Source: Coniochaeta sp. PMI_546
Taxonomy: Eukaryota > Ascomycota > Sordariomycetes > Coniochaetales > Coniochaetaceae
Direction: 5' to 3'
Assembly: GCA_021432605.1 (NCBI GenBank)
Contig: MU271147.1
Coordinates: 1,054,001 to 1,118,000 of the forward strand
Length of the DNA: 64,000 nt
Shown here: positions 32,840-44,946 of the stretch, piece by piece
Position numbering within the stretch: the stretch's first letter is position 1
Layout of the letters: every line of letters begins with the position of its first letter
Position numbers and translations under genes: made by a program
The notes under the pieces: model-generated
The model's input: the letters and a program-made list of their open reading frames with translations, nothing else
What the model was told of the DNA's origin: nothing
Databases searched by the model: none

Positions 32840-35577
32840 CGTCTGGGCTACTGCGGGTTATAAAAATATGGTACGAACGGCGATTTGCGAGCAGCCTTGT
32901 AAATAGTATATATCTGCAATAGTTTGGTACAGTACCAAAATTAGAGAGGAATTCGGAGCACAAGGTGCAGGACTAGTGGTACCTAAATAGCGAGTACCTA
33001 ACCTGAGAACGTGGCAGTTATTCCGGCAATCATTGTAGGCTGAACATTGTTTGGCGGCAGCGTGCATCCGCCAGGAAAGCTAGTGATGTGGCCCTTATGC
33101 AGACGATGCACTTGGCCGTCCAGCTTCACGAGGATTGTGTGACCATCCATACTCGCCGCTGCGAGCACAAATGTTGACCGAATGCCCGTTTGCACGGCTG
33201 TCCCGGCAGCAAGGTGAGGCACTTATGTGCGCCTCCTGGCGACCAATCACTGTCGACCAGGAGGCACTGAGAAGGTGGTCGTCGGGTCGCAACAAGCGGC
33301 GACAGCTACCCAATTTCTCGAAATAATATGTATAGACAACTGAGCTGGCCCGACATCCACCGATCATCACCATCCTCAAACTTAGGCGCAATACATATGG
33401 ACGGGCAAACCAAGAAATCTTGTGTAACACAAGCTCCGCATACGTGTCGCAGGTCGCTGGACGCATGTCAGACAAACGCAGCAGTCGAGGCGCCGTCGCA
33501 AACAGCCAGACAAAAGCAAAACTTACAAAATAGTTGAAGAATCATCTCCGTGCGGGATGGAAATTTGACCTGTCAATAATCGCACCATAAGGACTGCCAG
33601 GCTAAGCAACTTATTCCCGCATTGGTGTCAAAGCGTAGGGCGTTGCATACCGAGCACGTGGGAGACCAGGCCCCAGTCCGTTTGTCATGGATGCGGAAAC
33701 CGACATCTTACGCAGTTTCAGATAGCTAAAAAGAGCTTCATTTACATCGATGGCACGGTGAGTGTGGGCACCGAGAATGTTTCCATCCCGAAGGACATGA
33801 ATATGAGCCTGACAAGAAATAGGCAGAACATCCGTGTCTGCCCACCAAAAAGCTTAACATGATACTTTCAAGGAGACCTCATGAAGGACAACTTTGTACT
33901 CGGACAGTTCTGTTGAGTGTGGCTGGGGTAACACATGATAAGTAAGCGCTTGATACAAGCGATGAGACTTGACATTATGAGGCACGTCATCTGTCTTTTT
34001 CGATATATCTGATTGATACAGCGGAGTGGTTTTGAGCACCATGGTTAACATATGTATTAAGCAGAGCTCAAGATTTTGCACCCGACCGTTCAAACTTACT
34101 CTGAACAGGCAGCTAGGAGATCAGTGACAGTCACCAAATTTACATGTCAGTCGACATCGGCATGCTCTTCTGTCAAGAAGGAGATCAGCGTTTACCCACA
34201 CTTGCAAGAGTAATGCCCTGACAGATTGTATAATTATGACCTATTGTGAAGTCATAATGTCATCCTCACAGACTCGTGCCTCTTACGAGTCAGATATAAA
34301 TCCTCGTCCATGACCTGAATAGACATGAGCACCGTGTGTCTTTTCCTGTGTGGTGGCTCAGAAGGCATGAAGTTTGTGTGTATTGATGCTCAGCAACATT
34401 TTCAACAAGAGAAGGAGGGCAGTACGTGTGGAAAACTCATGTCACTGAATGTGTGGCCAGAACAATGCGTTCGGCTGAGCTGTCACGATGAGCACTAGGT
34501 TAGTTACTACTTCAACGACTATAAAAGTCGCAGATAAGCACTGCCTTATACTGGAGAGAAGATCAGCAAGCTGCGAAGTGCTACTGTGGTTGTACAGTGC
34601 ATTGTGTAGAGTGACGATGATGGCGCCCGTGATCAGCTGATGACTTCAAGAAAAGAGAGCAACATCGCCTGAAATCCTCGCCGTGGTAGTTAGCAGAACG
34701 TTTCATTTGTCTTCTCATTCATTCGCCTGGACTTCAGTACTTAACTGATTCGATAAGGTACTTGAGAATGCCGTCATTGGCAGATTTTGATCACCCAAGA
34801 CGCGTGTTTTCGTCTCTGATAAATGTCCTACTCAAAGACTGCTTCTAACTCGATCCAACAGCAAACCAAATTCCAACTTTGACACTGACTGTTCGCTTAA
34901 CCCACGCAGCGGAACGTGACACCGTAGTTCCTGGATATCCGTCGCACCTTCCCCTCGCTCAAATAGCACACGTCGAGAACGAACGAAACACCGTCGACTC
35001 CAACCTCGCGCGCGGCTTCCTTAAATCTTGAGCAAAAGGTACCCAAGGTATGACCGGCGAGCATTTCCAAATTCAATGACTCCAGACATCTTCAAGCTGT
35101 TGCCTCACTCTTGAACGAAGAGACCTAGAAGGAGTACTTCTCTGGCCGAATTTCGAGTCATTCTGGAACAGATAAAGACGACAGGCTCATCTCACCGATT
35201 GACAACTCACAACCAATTCGGCTACAAGCCCTAGGTGAGTTCAGTCAAAGCTCCATCATCTTCAAGTCGGTTCTGCACATGGCCACGCACGAGACTACTT
35301 GGTTCGGATCATGTCTTCCGCCATTGGGCATCCGGGTTACTGAGCTTTCGTGCCCATTACCTCGGCGTCCCAATGAAGTCGGCACGATGATGGCGTTGGG
35401 GGAGGTTTGCTTTCACGAAACCTTTCATATCAGATACTAAACCATCACACAGCGAGACAATCAACAAGTGCAGGTATCGCTGGTGCGCCACAGCAGTTGC
35501 TAAGCTGCCTCTAACTCAGCCCTGCTACCAAGCATCTCTTGGAATCGCCCATCCTAAGTCGGCGTATTTATGCTAAG
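32840..35577. other. 2.7 kb stretch without a recognisable gene
   Basis: Only short, unsupported open frames occur, and from about 34100 to 35530 there are no open frames over 60 codons. Base composition is even rather than AT-rich, so this is not an obvious repeat relic. GGTACC/ACCTAA words appear near 32980-33003. It could hold non-coding transcripts or long 5' sequences of the gene at 35578. Confidence 0.4.
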
Positions 35578-36613
35578 ATGACGTCGTCCACTCGTCCCAT
35601 CGGTGCGACTGGCGAGGTAACGACCGAGAAAGAAATAGTCGCTGCAGACGGACACCATGCTACGCCAATAACGAATGGTCAATATGTCCCGAATATCCAC
35701 GGACAGCCCGACAACCCAGCCCGAGGCTCGAACGGCGAGGCACTTGCCTACACCGAGATCGACAACAATCCACTTCCACAGCTAGTCTTCGGTGATGCGA
35801 TGCCCGAAGTAGTCAAGCCCAGTGCGGCCGTCTACCCTGACGCAGTCCGAGAAGATTTCGTCAGCGGCCCGATACCGGTAGAGAATCGTGGTGAGGAGGA
35901 GAATAGGAACAGCTCTGCGGGAGGTCCGTGGTACAAGAGAAAATCTGCCACGGTGCTTGCAACCATTGGACTTGTCGCCGTTGTCGGCATCTTGGCAGTT
36001 CTGTTCGGGACACTTGGAGGACTGGGTGTGTTTGACAACAACCGGAGCAGTTCCGCCTCGACAGCGTCCGATCCAACACAAAATCTAAGCTCAAGCTCGT
36101 CACTCGGCGCGGCAGCGCCTACAGGCTCTACGGCATCCTCATCACCGACCACATCTCCTTCGACTACTTCATCTTCATCCACTGTGAGTACAACCCCACC
36201 ACTCCTACACATGCTAGCTCTGACTTTTCCTCCTCCAGTCGGCCTCCCCCTCAGCGACTCTTCTGCCGGAATGCACCGACTACTCAATTTATATCCAAAA
36301 CATATCCTTCGTCACCGGTAACGTCGACGTCCACGGCGTGGGTTTCACCCTGCCCAAGGCAAAGAGCCAGGAGGAGTGCTGTGGCATATGCTACACCAAC
36401 ACGCCGACGGGTTGCAACATATGGGTCTGGGACCCAAAGGACAACCCCACCGTCCCGTGCACCATTATCATGGGCTGGTTCGGAGACAATAAGGACTCTA
36501 AATGTCCCTACGGCCACACCAACTCGAGCGCCTTTTCGATCCAGGACCACGGCTCCGGTATCGGGTGGTCGGGACCCTGTGGCAACGGAGGGACTGTGAT
36601 TGCGGGCGGTTGA
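35578..36613 (+). CDS. Single-pass membrane protein with Cys-rich (apple/PAN-like) ectodomain
   Basis: Exons are 35578-36183 and 36239-36613 (intron GTGAGT...CTCCAG, phase 0), 326 aa. There is no signal peptide. The N-terminal about 120 residues are polar and cytosolic-like (MTSSTRPIGATGEVTTEKEI). Next is WYKRKSATVLATIGLVAVVG and a hydrophobic membrane span to about residue 150. A Ser/Thr-rich stalk follows, then a compact Cys-rich domain: PECTDYSIYIQNISF, GVGFTLPKAKSQEECCGICY, TGCNIWVWDP and WSGPCGNGG. The CC..C..GC pattern is that of fungal apple/PAN-like domains. A type II surface protein that senses or binds glycans is a reasonable guess. The family is common in Sordariomycetes and its ligand is unknown. 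Confidence 0.75.
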
Positions 36614-37508
36614 TATGTCTAGCAGTCTGGTGGTTGTGAAGGATAGTGAGAGTATGATGCGATTAGGCCTTCAGGAACACGGTAGTGACTGCCCTGCGAG
36701 GCACACCAGCACAGCGTTCCACTTCATGTATCTCAATTGTCGGATCACATTTGCTCTCATCAGCGGAGGCACTGTGTGTAAGTTTTGCACATCTCAATGG
36801 TCGACCTACAGAGTCTGGAAACATTCCAATCTGCTAACGACTCCCAGTGATTACGTTAGTTATACATCTCTCAAGTTACGGAATGGATGGTGATGGATCA
36901 GGCATAGGCCGTTTAGATAGACGAGTTACCGAGACTTGGGTCACTGTACTTCAAGTCTTCAAGATATACTCGCTATGCATGGGCATAGAAGGTACTCCCT
37001 ACAGTTCTGTGTTAACAGTGCTATTAATGCATGCAAGGTTGCATATCAATCCTTATCACCCTCGAGAAAGTAAAGTCCCATGCTTAGCGGATCAGTGTCT
37101 ACACTTAAGGCAAAGCTACTTGTGGAACCCTTCAGCGAATGCTCAGTCAGGCACACGGAAATCCTTAGTATTCCATTCCCAAACTGCTTGCGACTTTTGC
37201 TGCACGAACCCCGCCAGTGCTGATGTAAGTGGAATCACATCCAAGCCGAATGGGGCTTCCTGGCGTCGGATCCAACCTCTCCAAGGAGACCTCCAGGACG
37301 ACTCTTGAGACAAACTTGTCTCTATGATCTCGAGGTAAAGGTGCTTGAAATACATATCATGGTGGCGCAGTAGAGAAACTGCAGGGTTGTTAGCTTAAAA
37401 CGTAATTTGGCGCCACCAACAGCCGTCTCTGTCCAAACATCTACCTAAGTATCGTTCACCTAAGCCGCCCTTCCACACCTAGAAGGAAACTCTGATCCAC
37501 AGAGGAAA
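36614..37508. other. Intergenic
   Basis: Several overlapping open frames of 60-150 codons lack conserved features and start mostly without ATG context. No gene is called. Confidence 0.35.
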
Positions 37509-38995
37509 ATGGATACAGATGAGCGTCTTGGATTGTTGCAAGAGGTCCAAGGACGGTTCTGGGAGACCCACCTCAATCAGGCACATCGAAGCGGTCGCCT
37601 CTACGAATGGGCTTCAAGCCTCCATCCCGACAACCTCCCTTGTTCGCTCGCCGATCACGACCTTCGTTACGGCTCATACAATGCTGGTCTCAAGATCAGG
37701 TTTAGTGATGGCAGCGCCTGGCTTCTTCGGTTCCCACGAGTTGGCAGGGTTCATAGTGACTATGCCGACGAGAAGGTCGCTATGGAGGTTGCCGCCATCA
37801 ATCTCATTCGCCACAGAACCACAATACCGGTTCCGAAGATCGAGGCCTGGGGCGTGGCAGCACAGAACCCGCTTAATCTAGGTCCATTCATCTTCATGGA
37901 GTTCATTGAGGATGGCGTAAGCCTCAACGACCTATTTAAGGATCCCGACGGCGGGACAAGACTTCTAAGGGAAGAAATTAGCAACGACGAGGTGGAGATC
38001 ATCTACAGGCAGGTCTCTGGGTTCCTGCTTCAACTTTGGAACCTCGACTTTGGCCGTATCGGCAACCTAGAGTCACCAAGTCCCGGGCTCCGCTCTCCCT
38101 CACGACCCCTGACCTGGAAGAGCCATGATATCCTCCAAACCGGGGGTGTAGACACATTCGGTGCGTGCTTTCACACAGATTTTGTATGCTCTTACTAATT
38201 GACCAGTCTTTAGGCGATCGTGACAAGGACTTCTCTTCGACAACCGAGTATTTCCAACACGTGGTCGAACAAGATTGGGAACAGCTCATCCGCCAACCGA
38301 ACTCGGTATGTGGCAAATATGACGCCATGGCTAAGTACCGGACATTCAAGGTCCTGAAGTCTATGATACCAAACTTTGTGAACGAAAAGTACGACCGAAC
38401 CAAATTCAAGATCATCTGCGATGACCTCGGCTTAGCCAACTTGATAGGGAGAAGCAGAGAGGACCTCACTGTCATCGGTGTGGTCGACCTCGAATGGTCT
38501 TATATTAGGCCTGCGCAGTTATTCGACTCAGCTCCATGGTGGCTTCTCATGGACAAACCCACGAACCAAGCATGGGATTGCTACAGCGGGGAGCCAACAC
38601 GAATCACGACCCGTTATCTGAGGTACTTGGATATTTTCAAACGGATCCTGGAAGAAGAGGAGGCAAGGACGCCACGGAACGAGAAAAAAGAGCTCTCCGA
38701 TTTCTGGTCCGAACGCTCGGGCGCAATGTGGCTTCACATGTTGCTCTCGGGCGGGTTCAACGATCCATCCAGTTTTCCCTTTACCAAGTTGGTACAACAC
38801 GTGGGCACCGACGAGTGGAAAAGAAGAGAGAGAGAGGTCAGCACAGATGAGGTCGAGGCATTTGGAGCGTGGAAGGAACTGCAACTGGAGGAGTATGATC
38901 GTGACTTGCAGCGTATAAGGCGGATAGAAAACTTCTGGATGAGGGCAAGATGGTCGATGAGCAATTTGTGGCCATGCTCCCTACGGTTAAGTTGA
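37509..38995 (+). CDS. APH-family phosphotransferase (kinase-like)
   Basis: Exons are 37509-38160 and 38214-38995. The 53 bp intron (GTGCGT...TTTAG) splits a Gly codon. Predicted 477 aa. Features of the fungal aminoglycoside-phosphotransferase (APH/choline-kinase-like) fold are LKIRFSDGSAWLLRFPRVGR (N-lobe beta sheet), IPVPKIEAWGV, GPFIFMEFIEDGVSLNDLF (hinge) and FKIICDDLGLANLI followed by VIGVVDLEWSYIRPAQLFD, where Asp and Asn of the catalytic loop and the DLEW magnesium motif are visible. Many such fungal proteins act on unknown small molecules rather than antibiotics. Substrate unknown. No neighbour suggests a pathway. Confidence 0.85.
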
Positions 38996-39437
38996 TACAG
39001 TGAGCTTAACCTCGGGGCCATCATCAAGTTGGGGTTATGGAGCTTAGAGGGCTGACCTTATGCCTAGAAGAGATGATGGACTGGACCTACATGGGAGATG
39101 ACTGACGAATTCGTAGAGTAGATCTGCAAGGTTACTGAGAATATTAATACCATGTAGGCACAGCGTTGAAGCTAACTGCCGAGATGATCTTGCTCATATC
39201 AGCGTCCTAGGCGAATGTGTAGATTGGAGCAGCAAATGTGTAAATTTGAGCATTTGGCATAGTAAGTGGTAGAGTTATCTGTGGCCAGCACGCTGAAAAT
39301 GCACACAGTAAGCTGCGTGCCCGGGGGTCAGCGGTGCCAATCATAATTACCCCCACCTATCTCAGGTGGTTGCCAATTCCTCCACCTCCACAGAGGATCC
39401 TCAACGAACACAACACACATTCAAGTCTTGAGGCAGG

Positions 39438-41334
39438 ATGGCAACGCCAGCCATGGTCATCAGTGTCCGTGGCAACGGCCATCTGGGGCTGTTACCCCGC
39501 TGCGGTATCTGCGCCGACATAGTATTCAGGCACGAACGAGTTATAGCACGTATGTGAGCTCCATCTCGCTCCAGGACGGAAAAGGCTGATTCTCACTTAG
39601 TCTTTGGGAACAGGGATTCGACATCTTACCTCGGCCACACACGACCCTTCGCTTTCCCCGAAGGAGTTCATACCACCACAAGGGTCGACGGCCGCTTATT
39701 GTGCCGCGATCACGACTGCATAAGATGTGCCGCTTCGCCCGAGTTTGCTCCCATCCATTTTGACTGTTTCGAGATATTCCGGCAACAATGCTCTGTCAAT
39801 ATATCGGATGCACTGGACCGCCTCTGGATCCTGGCGGCGTGGAGGAATCCTTGGCGTGGAGCGTATCCTATCCATTTCTCGGTCCCGGCAGGGAACAGTG
39901 CCAGATTGAGGACGATATCCAGCTTCTCCGGCCTGCCGCGCCTGTCCATATTACCTTCAGAGCTCCTTGAGATGATCCGTCAGTACTCTAGACACTCGTT
40001 GCTGTGGAGATGCGTCCCCGTACTTGAGTTAGCTGACTATATATCGGCTATAACATACCAGCCGCTCCTGAAGATTCTGCTGCCCGAGCTTCTTTTCTGG
40101 GAGCGTGGTAGGAATTTTGAACTCGTGAAGGGATCGCGGTCAACTCCCTCGACGTTGAGGTTAACTATCGACTCTGCTGGCATTAGCAAACTCGAACGCC
40201 TCCCTAGACCGCCTGTATATTCAGGTGAATATACTAGTCGCGTCGCATTTATCGTCCAAGATGAAGCGTCTGTTTCTCGAATTATGGCACACCTCAAGGT
40301 ACGTCTCCGATATTTGTCTCTGTTTCGTACCTTATATACTGACATTGCTTTTCGCTATGTAGGACGGACAGCTTCGCCTTGAAATACCCACTGGGTCAGA
40401 AGCACTCCCTATATGGAACACTCCCGCGCCGCCGTCCTTGACTCTTTGCAGAGCATTTCCCGGGCATCTTACAGGGTGCCATTTAATTCACACAGTTGAG
40501 ATGAGCAAGATATCAGGGATTACCTTTCTCTTCGGCCAAGGCCGGCTGTTTGGCATCCATATCCACCGCTCAGAGGAGTCTTGCGCTATGGAGACGTTTG
40601 CGCGTAGGTCTCTTTACGACCGATTTTGGGGGGGCATTGTCTGGATTTACTTGCCGATATCCCGGTACGATCCAGTCCTCGTCCTCGGTTTTCGAGAAGG
40701 ACGTTACACTAGACACCAACACGTCCTTGTCAGGACGGAGCTCATCGGCGACGTCATCGTTGGCTTGCAAACAACAGGCCACGTCAAGGACCGATCTTTA
40801 GTCGCATCTGCTCCAGTGACAATGGTATACGGGGAACCCCTAGAAGGCCGCTCGATCCGTTTCGACGCTCTCAGTAGCCAGTCCTCGAAACCGGGCTGCC
40901 CTCCCCTGCCGTTCCGCTTAGAAGATCCCGGTCCATGCCCGCTCGAGTATGCCTACTTCTCATGGGCACCTCTCCGCGATGTTGCATCGACACTTGCCTT
41001 CTACGACCGCGACAGCGGATTTTGCCGAGGTATTGTGTTACACTACGAGAACGGGGGGTGCCGGGCGGTTGGCCAATGCCGTCTACAAGTAGACCCGGCA
41101 GAGAGCGTCGCCCGACCTGTCCGGCTCTATTTCCAAGCCACATCATACACTTTACCTTGGACTCCAATGATCTACAAGGTCCGAGTGAAGTTTAAGCAAG
41201 ACGTTCGAGACAAGTGTATAGATAAGGATGTTGAGGGATGGGAGTCTCAGCCAATGCAAGGGATGGTCAGATTCTGGTTCACAGGCGCTTCCTCGTTCAT
41301 GGATGTGGTCCAAAATGATGGCGCGCAGACTTGA
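39438..41334 (+). CDS. Hypothetical fungal protein, 593 aa
   Basis: Exons are 39438-39549, 39601-40298 and 40363-41334, with both introns (GTATGT...CTTAG and GTACGT...TGTAG) in frame. The N-terminus has paired Cys motifs, PRCGICADIVFRHERVIA and LLCRDHDCIRCAAS plus FAPIHFDCFEIF, that could bind zinc. A short F-box-like helix pair LSILPSELLEMIRQYSRHS follows. The C-terminal half is beta-rich, repetitive in length and enriched in Trp (WGGIVWIYLPISRYDPVLVL, YFSWAPLRDVAS). I believe it belongs to a common but unnamed family of fungal proteins with a degenerate F-box. Function unknown. Confidence 0.7.
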
Positions 41335-41491
41335 ATCTTCCAGTCTTGAGACCTAAAGGGGTTGATTTTCATCTGTGACTGGCCATGGAGGTAGTTTCCG
41401 CCCCTAGGCCTCCTCATCGCTCACCATCATCCCTATCGACAATCGCCAAGCATTTAGCCCTTCCATTCATCCCTTCGTTCAAATCCAGCAA

Positions 41492-42731
41492 TCACTCCTC
41501 CGAGCCCTCCTCAGCACCAGGCGGACGTCTCCAAGGTGGTCCGCGGAAAGGCGGCCTGCCGAATGGTGGAATTCCAAACGGAGGTCCCCACGGCGGAAGA
41601 ATGACCGTTGTCGTGGTGGGCTTTGGCGGAACGACGATGACGGTGCTTTTGGTCGTCAAGGGCGGATCTGGTGTCCAGGTGAATGAAGTGGTTGGTCGTG
41701 TTATGATGGTTGTTGGTGTTGAGGTTGGTATGGCTGTTGTCGAAGGCTTTATGGTTGTGATGATGGTCGTGACGGTCGGAACTGAGGTCGTTGAAGGCTT
41801 GGGCGGGAGCGTCGTGGCACTTGTAACTACGGTTGGCACGGAGGTGGTGGTTGAGGGTCTCGGCAGAAGAGTTGTAACGCTGGTCACGACCGTGGGGAGT
41901 GAGGTGGTCGACACAGTGGTTGTTGGCACTAGGACTGTGGAGCCGGTCGTCGTTGGAATTATAAGAGTTGTGCTACTGCTGCTGCTGACTGCTGTGGAAG
42001 ATGAGGTTGGTTTTCCTGTGTTACCTGCGTCGTACGCAAGCGCGTCAAAGACACCCTTCGGGATCTTGCCAAGACTGAGGTCGTGCGAGAATACACCCTT
42101 GTCGTCGTGATAGGCAAAGTTGCTGGCATTGCTGGACGGTGTCGTGACGGCCCGGCTTCCCTTGGCCCAGGCGAAGGTGTTGGGTCCGTTGGGGTTTAGT
42201 GACAGACCTGCCCACTGACTGCAGCCTGAGCAGAGAACGTCAAGCTGCCAGTGTGTTGTGTTGGTTGTCGATGTGGGGAGGACTGTGTATGTGGCCCCTG
42301 TATATGGTTGTGGAAGGGTATGACCCCTATTTTGCAACCTCAAGGTCAGTCTGACATGTACCTCCTGACTAACTACATATCACCACTTACGTTGCCCATC
42401 GGGAGGACGCAATAGCACTACTTCCACTTGCCCAGCCGATAGTCAAGGGATTCTTCGTCATGCTCCCACCCCAAGCCAGGCCAGCCCATCCCGTCGTCGA
42501 GATAGGTGCGACAATCTGGAGGAGGATGTCGAAAGGGGCGCTAGACACATCAGGTATAGCGATGCGGTAGATGATATTCGAGGTAGGCGTCAGAAACTCG
42601 GAGAAGCATACAGTCGTCGACCCAGGGCAGTACTTGATAGTATCGACCTCCTGCCTCTTCTCCCCGCCGGTCACTCTAGCCAAAACCTCGGAGGCACCGA
42701 GCACCAGAAAGGTGGTGCGTAAGAACCACAT
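41492..42731 (-). CDS. Secreted CDH-cytochrome (AA8-like) haem protein, no dehydrogenase domain
   Basis: Exons are 42391-42731 and 41492-42326 (intron GTAAGT...AATAG), 391 aa. It has a signal peptide (MWFLRTTFLVLGASEVLARV) and a KR processing site. The following domain matches the cytochrome b domain of cellobiose dehydrogenase: KYCPGSTTVCFSEF, WAGLAWGGSMTKNPL (Met haem ligand in this family) and WQLDVLCSGCSQW. The FAD-dependent GMC dehydrogenase half is absent. A Thr/Ser/Val-rich low-complexity stalk (VPTVVTS repeats) and a Pro/Arg-rich end (PPFGRPPFRGPPWRRPPG) follow. Such lone cytochromes can pass electrons to lytic polysaccharide monooxygenases. The His ligand should lie near GHTLPQPYTG, but this was not verified. 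Confidence 0.85.
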
Positions 42732-42795
42732 TATACTCGCTATGTTTGGTCAAGAGTTGGGTGGACAAGCTAGCACTAGGGAAGAACCCCCTGTG

Positions 42796-42801
42796 TTTAT
42801 A
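42796..42801 (-). promoter_or_regulatory. Possible TATA box of the cytochrome gene
   Basis: TATAAA on the minus strand lies about 65 bp upstream of ATG 42731, within CATATAAACA. The distance to the start codon is short but possible for fungal genes. Confidence 0.3.
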
Positions 42802-43583
42802 TGATCTTCAACTACGACACTCGGTCCCGGTTCTTGAGCGGCGACCAAGCAAAGCTTAGCCTACATTTTCACAACACCCACGCTCTCGGTCATAAAGAAA
42901 TCGTCAACACGGCACGTATAGCGTCAGACACTCAATTGACGCCCGCTATATTGCGTTTGTTGACAAAAGTCAGGTACGGATGTCAAGAAGGCTGGGGAAG
43001 TCCGACTCGATACAAGGGTAAGTGAGGGGAGAACGAGCTGTCTCCTCCTTCCGGGTTGATGTAGATGGTGACCGGGTATGAATATGGATAAATCGTCGGA
43101 GAATTCCTGAGGATCCGCGCGGCAGCATTCCTGATGTCATCCCGTCTTCGGTATAAACGGCTCGCCAGCCAATGATGAAGGCTCCAAAGCCGCTTATACA
43201 CATCCAAAAGTGAGAAAACACATATCGGAGATCCGGTTGTTGAGAGCTATGACTTCTTGAGGTTCTTTGACAGCATTCTGCGATGCTGATCTGTTCCTGG
43301 GCAATGAACCCTGCCGTCACGGATGTGTTGCACAAGCAGTTCCGTGATGTCGCTCGAGTTTGTTACAATGAAGAACGGTGTTGTGTTTCTTGTCAAAATC
43401 ATACTCATTTACTCGACCGTCTGATCAGGCAAACCTAGTCAAACGAAAATATACCTTTAATCGCGTTGACCGAGTCCAAACAACGCATTACAGGGTCGGC
43501 TTTCAACTAGACTTTTACTTCACCGCCCTGAGTGAGTGAGGATGTTATTCCTGGTTAAACTCAAGAACCTGCAAGGGTTCGCA
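42802..43583. other. Intergenic
   Basis: An open frame on the minus strand (42970-43335) has no ATG and no recognisable motif. Nothing else was seen. Confidence 0.35.
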
Positions 43584-43913
43584 TCAGTGACGCCTGCCCT
43601 TGTCCTTGCCCTTTGACGACTTGTTCGGTTTTTGACTCGCCCCGGTGGAAGCCTCTCCCTGAGAAGCCCATTCGCAAGTCTCATCATCATTCAAGTGGTA
43701 CCAGTCTTGGTACTCCTCATTCCAGGTCCAATAGTCGTCCGCAGTCAGCTCCGGGGTAGGCAGGCCCAGTCTTTACCTCCACCATTCCTCAGACTTTGAC
43801 CCAAAAGACATCATATCCGCGAGCCGAGGCTCTGCAAGTTCTTGCTGCTGAATAGTAAGAGTTAAAGGTGTGTTCATTGCGTCGAACGGGGCCTCGACAT
43901 CGTTAGTGTCCAT
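43584..43913 (-). pseudogene. Small Trp-rich protein gene with one internal stop
   Basis: From ATG 43913 a 110-codon frame reads MDTNDVEAPFDAMNTPLTLT and continues to SEEWWR, meets TAA at 43773-43775, and goes on RLGLPTPELTADDYWTWNEE, YQDWYHLND and KPNKSSKGKDKGRRH to a TGA at 43584. The amino-acid sense is continuous across the TAA. The RLGLPTPELTADDYWTWNEE block resembles a recurring motif of small fungal proteins. Either the gene is newly inactivated, the stop is read through, or a sequencing error is present. A GTAAAG donor overlaps the stop, but no acceptor restores the frame. Confidence 0.45.
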
Positions 43914-44142
43914 TGCGGCCTTGAGCAGGCCCAGCCCACAGGAGTGCATCTAAGTCTGTCACTATGGCGTATTTGAGTCGATTGACAAGGTACAGACTCA
44001 GTTCCGTGCGCCTTGTATTCATACCACAAATGCTCAATGATATTAGGCAAAATCACATCATTCTCAGATACACGTCGCCCAACACCTCGTTGCAATGATA
44101 GACGGCCTCACTAACTACCAGATTGTTTGAGGTTCTTCTGCC

Positions 44143-44946
44143 TCATACGCCGACCGTTTTCTCATTGTTGAAACCCTCGCTCTGAGCAAAGTAATACCCT
44201 CTCTGATTCGTGACAAGTCTCAGAGGACCTGCGTCATGCTCCCTCTCAGCTAAGAAATCGCAATTGTAGTGTGTGTGCCCAAAAGCCCAGATTTTGACCT
44301 TGTCACTCGTGAAGCACTTCTCTCCAGACAGATCCGTCGAGAAGGCGCTGGTGATTCGACTGCCCGCGTGCCTTGGATCAATCGCACGAGGGTCTAGACT
44401 TGGGCTCCAATGCGAGAAGATGACTATGTTGACATCTGAACCTTCGAGATCAGCGACCTGCGCATTCAACCAGGAGAGATCCCGCTTGTGCATCTCATTG
44501 TGGGCGTCCCCGTCCCACTCGTCGATCTGATAGAAGTCGTTGAGTCCCATACTGACTGCCATATGGCTCTCGGGTGGGATGTGGGAAAAGAGACTGCATC
44601 CCAGTATGACGGTGTTAGACTCTAGCAGCCGGAAGACGGCGCGGTCGAGCAGGATGAATTCGCCCAGCGACGGGGTCTGGTGTGCATCATCTTGGAACGC
44701 ACGAAGGATGCCGAGGGTCTCGGACCATTTAGAATGATACGCTTCATGATTGCCAGGGACAAACATGACGGCCCGGAATTGCTGCAGCTGCCGCGTCAGA
44801 AACCCAAGAAAGTCTTGTTTGTGTGCCGCGACGTTGCCGATGTCGCCTAGTAGAGCGAGGTACGGCGCCTTAGGCTGAATCTCGAACACATCGTATGCCT
44901 TGGGGGCTTCCAGATGCAAGTCTGAGAGAAGCTGGATCGCCATCAT
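44143..44946 (-). CDS. Calcineurin-like metallophosphoesterase
   Basis: An intronless frame of 267 aa starting MMAIQLLSDLHLEAPKAYDV (ATG 44946, or 44943 as the second Met). All metal-binding blocks are present in order: SDLHLE (D-x-H), GDIGN, GNHEA, FSHWSPS and GHTHYN. It is a dinuclear-metal phosphoesterase, and families with this architecture act on nucleotides, phosphomonoesters or phosphodiesters. No signal peptide was seen, so it is probably cytosolic. The substrate cannot be read from the sequence. Confidence 0.9.
   Translation of the reverse strand: MMAIQLLSDLHLEAPKAYDVFEIQPKAPYLALLGDIGNVAAHKQDFLGFLTRQLQQFRAVMFVPGNHEAYHSKWSETLGILRAFQDDAHQTPSLGEFILLDRAVFRLLESNTVILGCSLFSHIPPESHMAVSMGLNDFYQIDEWDGDAHNEMHKRDLSWLNAQVADLEGSDVNIVIFSHWSPSLDPRAIDPRHAGSRITSAFSTDLSGEKCFTSDKVKIWAFGHTHYNCDFLAEREHDAGPLRLVTNQRGYYFAQSEGFNNEKTVGV

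Noticed and set aside
36614-37320. Several open frames of 90-150 codons downstream of the membrane-protein gene
   Set aside because: They overlap each other on both strands, show no motifs, and lack consistent starts or splice sites.
42970-43335. 121-codon open frame on the minus strand
   Set aside because: It starts without ATG, has no recognisable motif, and lies in an otherwise empty stretch.
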